From positions 1-7,205 of the forward strand of contig JAGUXG010000189.1 of the NCBI GenBank assembly GCA_020061965.1: DNA of 7,205 nucleotides, written 5' to 3'. This document shows positions 5,866-7,205 of this stretch, piece after piece; position 1 is the stretch's first letter, and every line of letters begins with the position of its first letter. A program made the position numbers and the translations under genes. The notes under the pieces were generated by a model. It ran no database searches and was not told where the DNA came from. It saw nothing but the letters and a program-made list of their open reading frames with translations. The DNA is from a bacterium. GTDB lineage: Bacteria > UBA9089 > UBA9088 > JAGUXG01.

Positions 5866-7074
5866 GTGTCAAACTTGACTGTAGGGCTTGATCTTGGAAC
5901 GACAAAGGTCTGTGCTTGTGCCGGGAGAAAGACAAAGGAGGGCCAGATAGAGGTTGTAGGGGTTGGAATGTCACCTTGCTCTGGGCTTCATCATGGCATA
6001 GTCTCAAATGTGAACACCGTTGTCTCTGCTATTGAGTTGGCTCTGAGCAAGGTAGAGCTTGTGGTAGGACAGGGTATAAAGAGTGTCGTGGTTGGAATGG
6101 CTGGCAAATCTGCAAAAGGCGAAAGTAGTTTGGGTACGATTGCAATAAGTAAAGGCCGGGAGATAACTAAGCAGGATGTGAACAGGGTGATTGAGACAGC
6201 AAAGGCAATAAGCCTTGCTGCTGGAACAGAGATACTTCATAGTCTTCCTCAGGGGTATAAACTTGATGGCCAGGCTGGCATAGAGGACCCAAGCGGTATG
6301 TCTGGCATAAAGCTTGAGTGCGATGTTTATATCATTACTGCCTCTCAGACTGTCATCAGAAACCTTACCAGGTGTGTCCAAAAGAGTGGGTTTGAGCCAA
6401 CTGGTTCTCCTGTTCTGGGATTGCTGGCTGCAAGTTATTCAGTCTTATCTTCTGATGAGAAGAAGCTCGGGGTTTGTTTGATAGATATCGGCGGAGATAC
6501 AACGGATATGGGTATCTTCATAGATGGAAATCTTCATTGCACCTCCAGCCTTCCTGTTGGTGGGGACCATATCACTACTGATATCTCTGTAGGTCTTCGG
6601 ACATCATTTACTGAGGCAGAGAAGATAAAGATTAGTGCTGGTTCTTGTCTGGCCTCTTTGGTAGAGGAGGGAGATACGGTGAATGTTCCGTCCCTCGGCG
6701 ATGGAAAGCTCCAGAGTTTTCCAGGATATGCTATTGCTGGCATAATAGAAGAGAGGATGGAAGAGATATTCCTTCTCTTAAAAGAAGAGCTAAAGGGATT
6801 TAAGGGCTTAAAGGCTGGGGTAGTTTTAACAGGAGGTGGTGCTTTGCTTACTGGTATGGCAGAACTTGGACAGCAAGTCTTTAATATGCCTGCGAGGATT
6901 GGCAGGCCTATGGGTCTTACAGGTCTTGCCGAAACAGTTGATTCCCCTATCTATGCTGTGGCTACCGGACTTTTGGTCTATGGAATAAAGAATCAGGCCA
7001 GACACTTGCCTGCAAATCCAATAAGTAAAATAGGAAGGGGAATGAAAAACTTCTTTTCTGATCTGTTTGAATGA
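5866..7074 (+). CDS. ftsA: Cell division protein FtsA
   Basis: FtsA is the actin-like ATPase that anchors FtsZ filaments to the inner face of the cytoplasmic membrane and recruits later divisome proteins. The 402 residues cover the family: phosphate-1 loop VGLDLGTTKV (6-15); the 1C (SHS2) domain about 84-165, with EILHSLPQGY and the GIEDPSGMSG stretch (138-147); phosphate-2 loop LIDIGGDTTDMGIF (205-218); the FtsZ-interacting 2B region around 240-310; and the adenosine motif VVLTGGGALLTG (319-330). A C-terminal amphipathic helix, GRGMKNFFSDLFE (390-402), is the membrane-targeting sequence. In phosphate-2 the usual third Gly of DIGGGTTD is Asp211. The start is GTG: the frame has a stop (TAA, 5854-5856) just upstream, and the N-terminus aligns. 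No Shine-Dalgarno precedes it. No ftsQ precedes it, and no ftsZ start is visible before the window ends. Confidence 0.95.
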   Translation: MSNLTVGLDLGTTKVCACAGRKTKEGQIEVVGVGMSPCSGLHHGIVSNVNTVVSAIELALSKVELVVGQGIKSVVVGMAGKSAKGESSLGTIAISKGREITKQDVNRVIETAKAISLAAGTEILHSLPQGYKLDGQAGIEDPSGMSGIKLECDVYIITASQTVIRNLTRCVQKSGFEPTGSPVLGLLAASYSVLSSDEKKLGVCLIDIGGDTTDMGIFIDGNLHCTSSLPVGGDHITTDISVGLRTSFTEAEKIKISAGSCLASLVEEGDTVNVPSLGDGKLQSFPGYAIAGIIEERMEEIFLLLKEELKGFKGLKAGVVLTGGGALLTGMAELGQQVFNMPARIGRPMGLTGLAETVDSPIYAVATGLLVYGIKNQARHLPANPISKIGRGMKNFFSDLFE

Positions 7075-7077
7075 AGT

Positions 7078-7182
7078 AAATTCCTATTTTTCTCTACCCT
7101 TGATGTAAGATTATCTTTTTGCTCTAAATTAAACCTTTCATCTTAAATTTTTCTCCATTTTTTATGCGAAAAATAGGAATTT
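7078..7182. repeat. 15-bp perfect inverted repeat bracketing 75 bp after ftsA
   Basis: AAATTCCTATTTTTC at 7078-7092 is the exact reverse complement of GAAAAATAGGAATTT at 7168-7182. The pair starts 3 bases after the ftsA stop and spans 105 bp; the 75-base interior is pyrimidine-rich on the plus strand and has no substantial ORF. A T-rich stretch (ATTTTTTCTTT, from 7187) follows the right arm, so a long-loop terminator of ftsA is possible. The flanks share TGAAG (7072-7076 and 7182-7186), so a miniature inverted-repeat element with a short target duplication is another reading. The rest of the tail (7183-7205) is AT-rich and empty. Confidence 0.7.
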
Positions 7183-7205
7183 GAAGATTTTTTCTTTAAT
7201 TTCCC

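Noticed and set aside
5861..5878. ATG at 5861 as an alternative ftsA start or a short upstream ORF
   Set aside because: It is out of frame with ftsA and ends after five codons at TGA. The GTG at 5866 gives the normal FtsA N-terminus, and neither has a ribosome-binding site.
6004..6381. Minus-strand open frame of 125 codons inside ftsA
   Set aside because: It is antisense to well-conserved FtsA motifs and has no domain, so it is a shadow frame.
7027..7179. 10-bp direct repeat AAAATAGGAA at 7027-7036 and 7170-7179
   Set aside because: It is short, AT-rich, and one copy lies in conserved ftsA coding sequence. It is better explained by chance than by an attachment site.

Overview
The window (base composition by eye around 40-43% GC, AGA/AGG and ATA codons common) is ordinary, gene-dense bacterial chromosome. 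The envelope and division genes (exported TPR protein, FtsA with a C-terminal membrane-targeting helix) and a NeuB-family sugar-acid synthase suggest a Gram-negative-like bacterium. Short low-complexity repeats sit in several gene junctions, a style I associate with uncultured candidate-phylum genomes from metagenomes; that placement is an impression, not a demonstration. I see no tRNA, rRNA, CRISPR, transposase or phage gene.

Layout. About 80% of the window is transcribed leftward. In transcription order on the minus strand these are: a large exported tetratricopeptide-repeat (TPR) protein (5746-3341); the ribosomal-processing cysteine protease Prp one base after it (3339-3022); a 183-bp gap with an inverted repeat made of heptamers and a tandem decamer; a TldE/PmbA-type protein (2838-1492); FolB, dihydroneopterin aldolase (1434-1102); a NeuB/SpsE-family sialic-acid-type synthase overlapping folB by 4 bp (1105-107); and the first codons of another probable gene running off the left edge (34-1). 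On the plus strand, divergent from the TPR gene, is ftsA (5866-7074), followed by an AT-rich tail with a 15-bp perfect inverted repeat (7078-7092 / 7168-7182).

How the genes fit together. TPR-prp look translationally coupled. pmbA-folB-neuB-(next gene) look like a second transcription unit or a continuation of the first, with mixed functions: peptide/modified-peptide proteolysis, folate biosynthesis, and surface-sugar biosynthesis. FtsA has a recognisable promoter, a GTG start and no Shine-Dalgarno. The predicted transcription start falls on the start codon, so its mRNA may be leaderless. No ftsQ lies upstream and no ftsZ start is visible in the 131 bp downstream.

Start sites were corrected where ribosome-binding sites decide: pmbA at 2838 rather than a TTG at 2859, prp at 3339 rather than 3354, TPR gene at 5746 rather than a GTG at 5755. 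I found no convincing new biological system. The most interesting points are the possible leaderless ftsA, the inverted repeat behind it, the heptamer arrays in gene junctions, Prp away from the L21/L27 genes, and a FolB with an apparent internal deletion.
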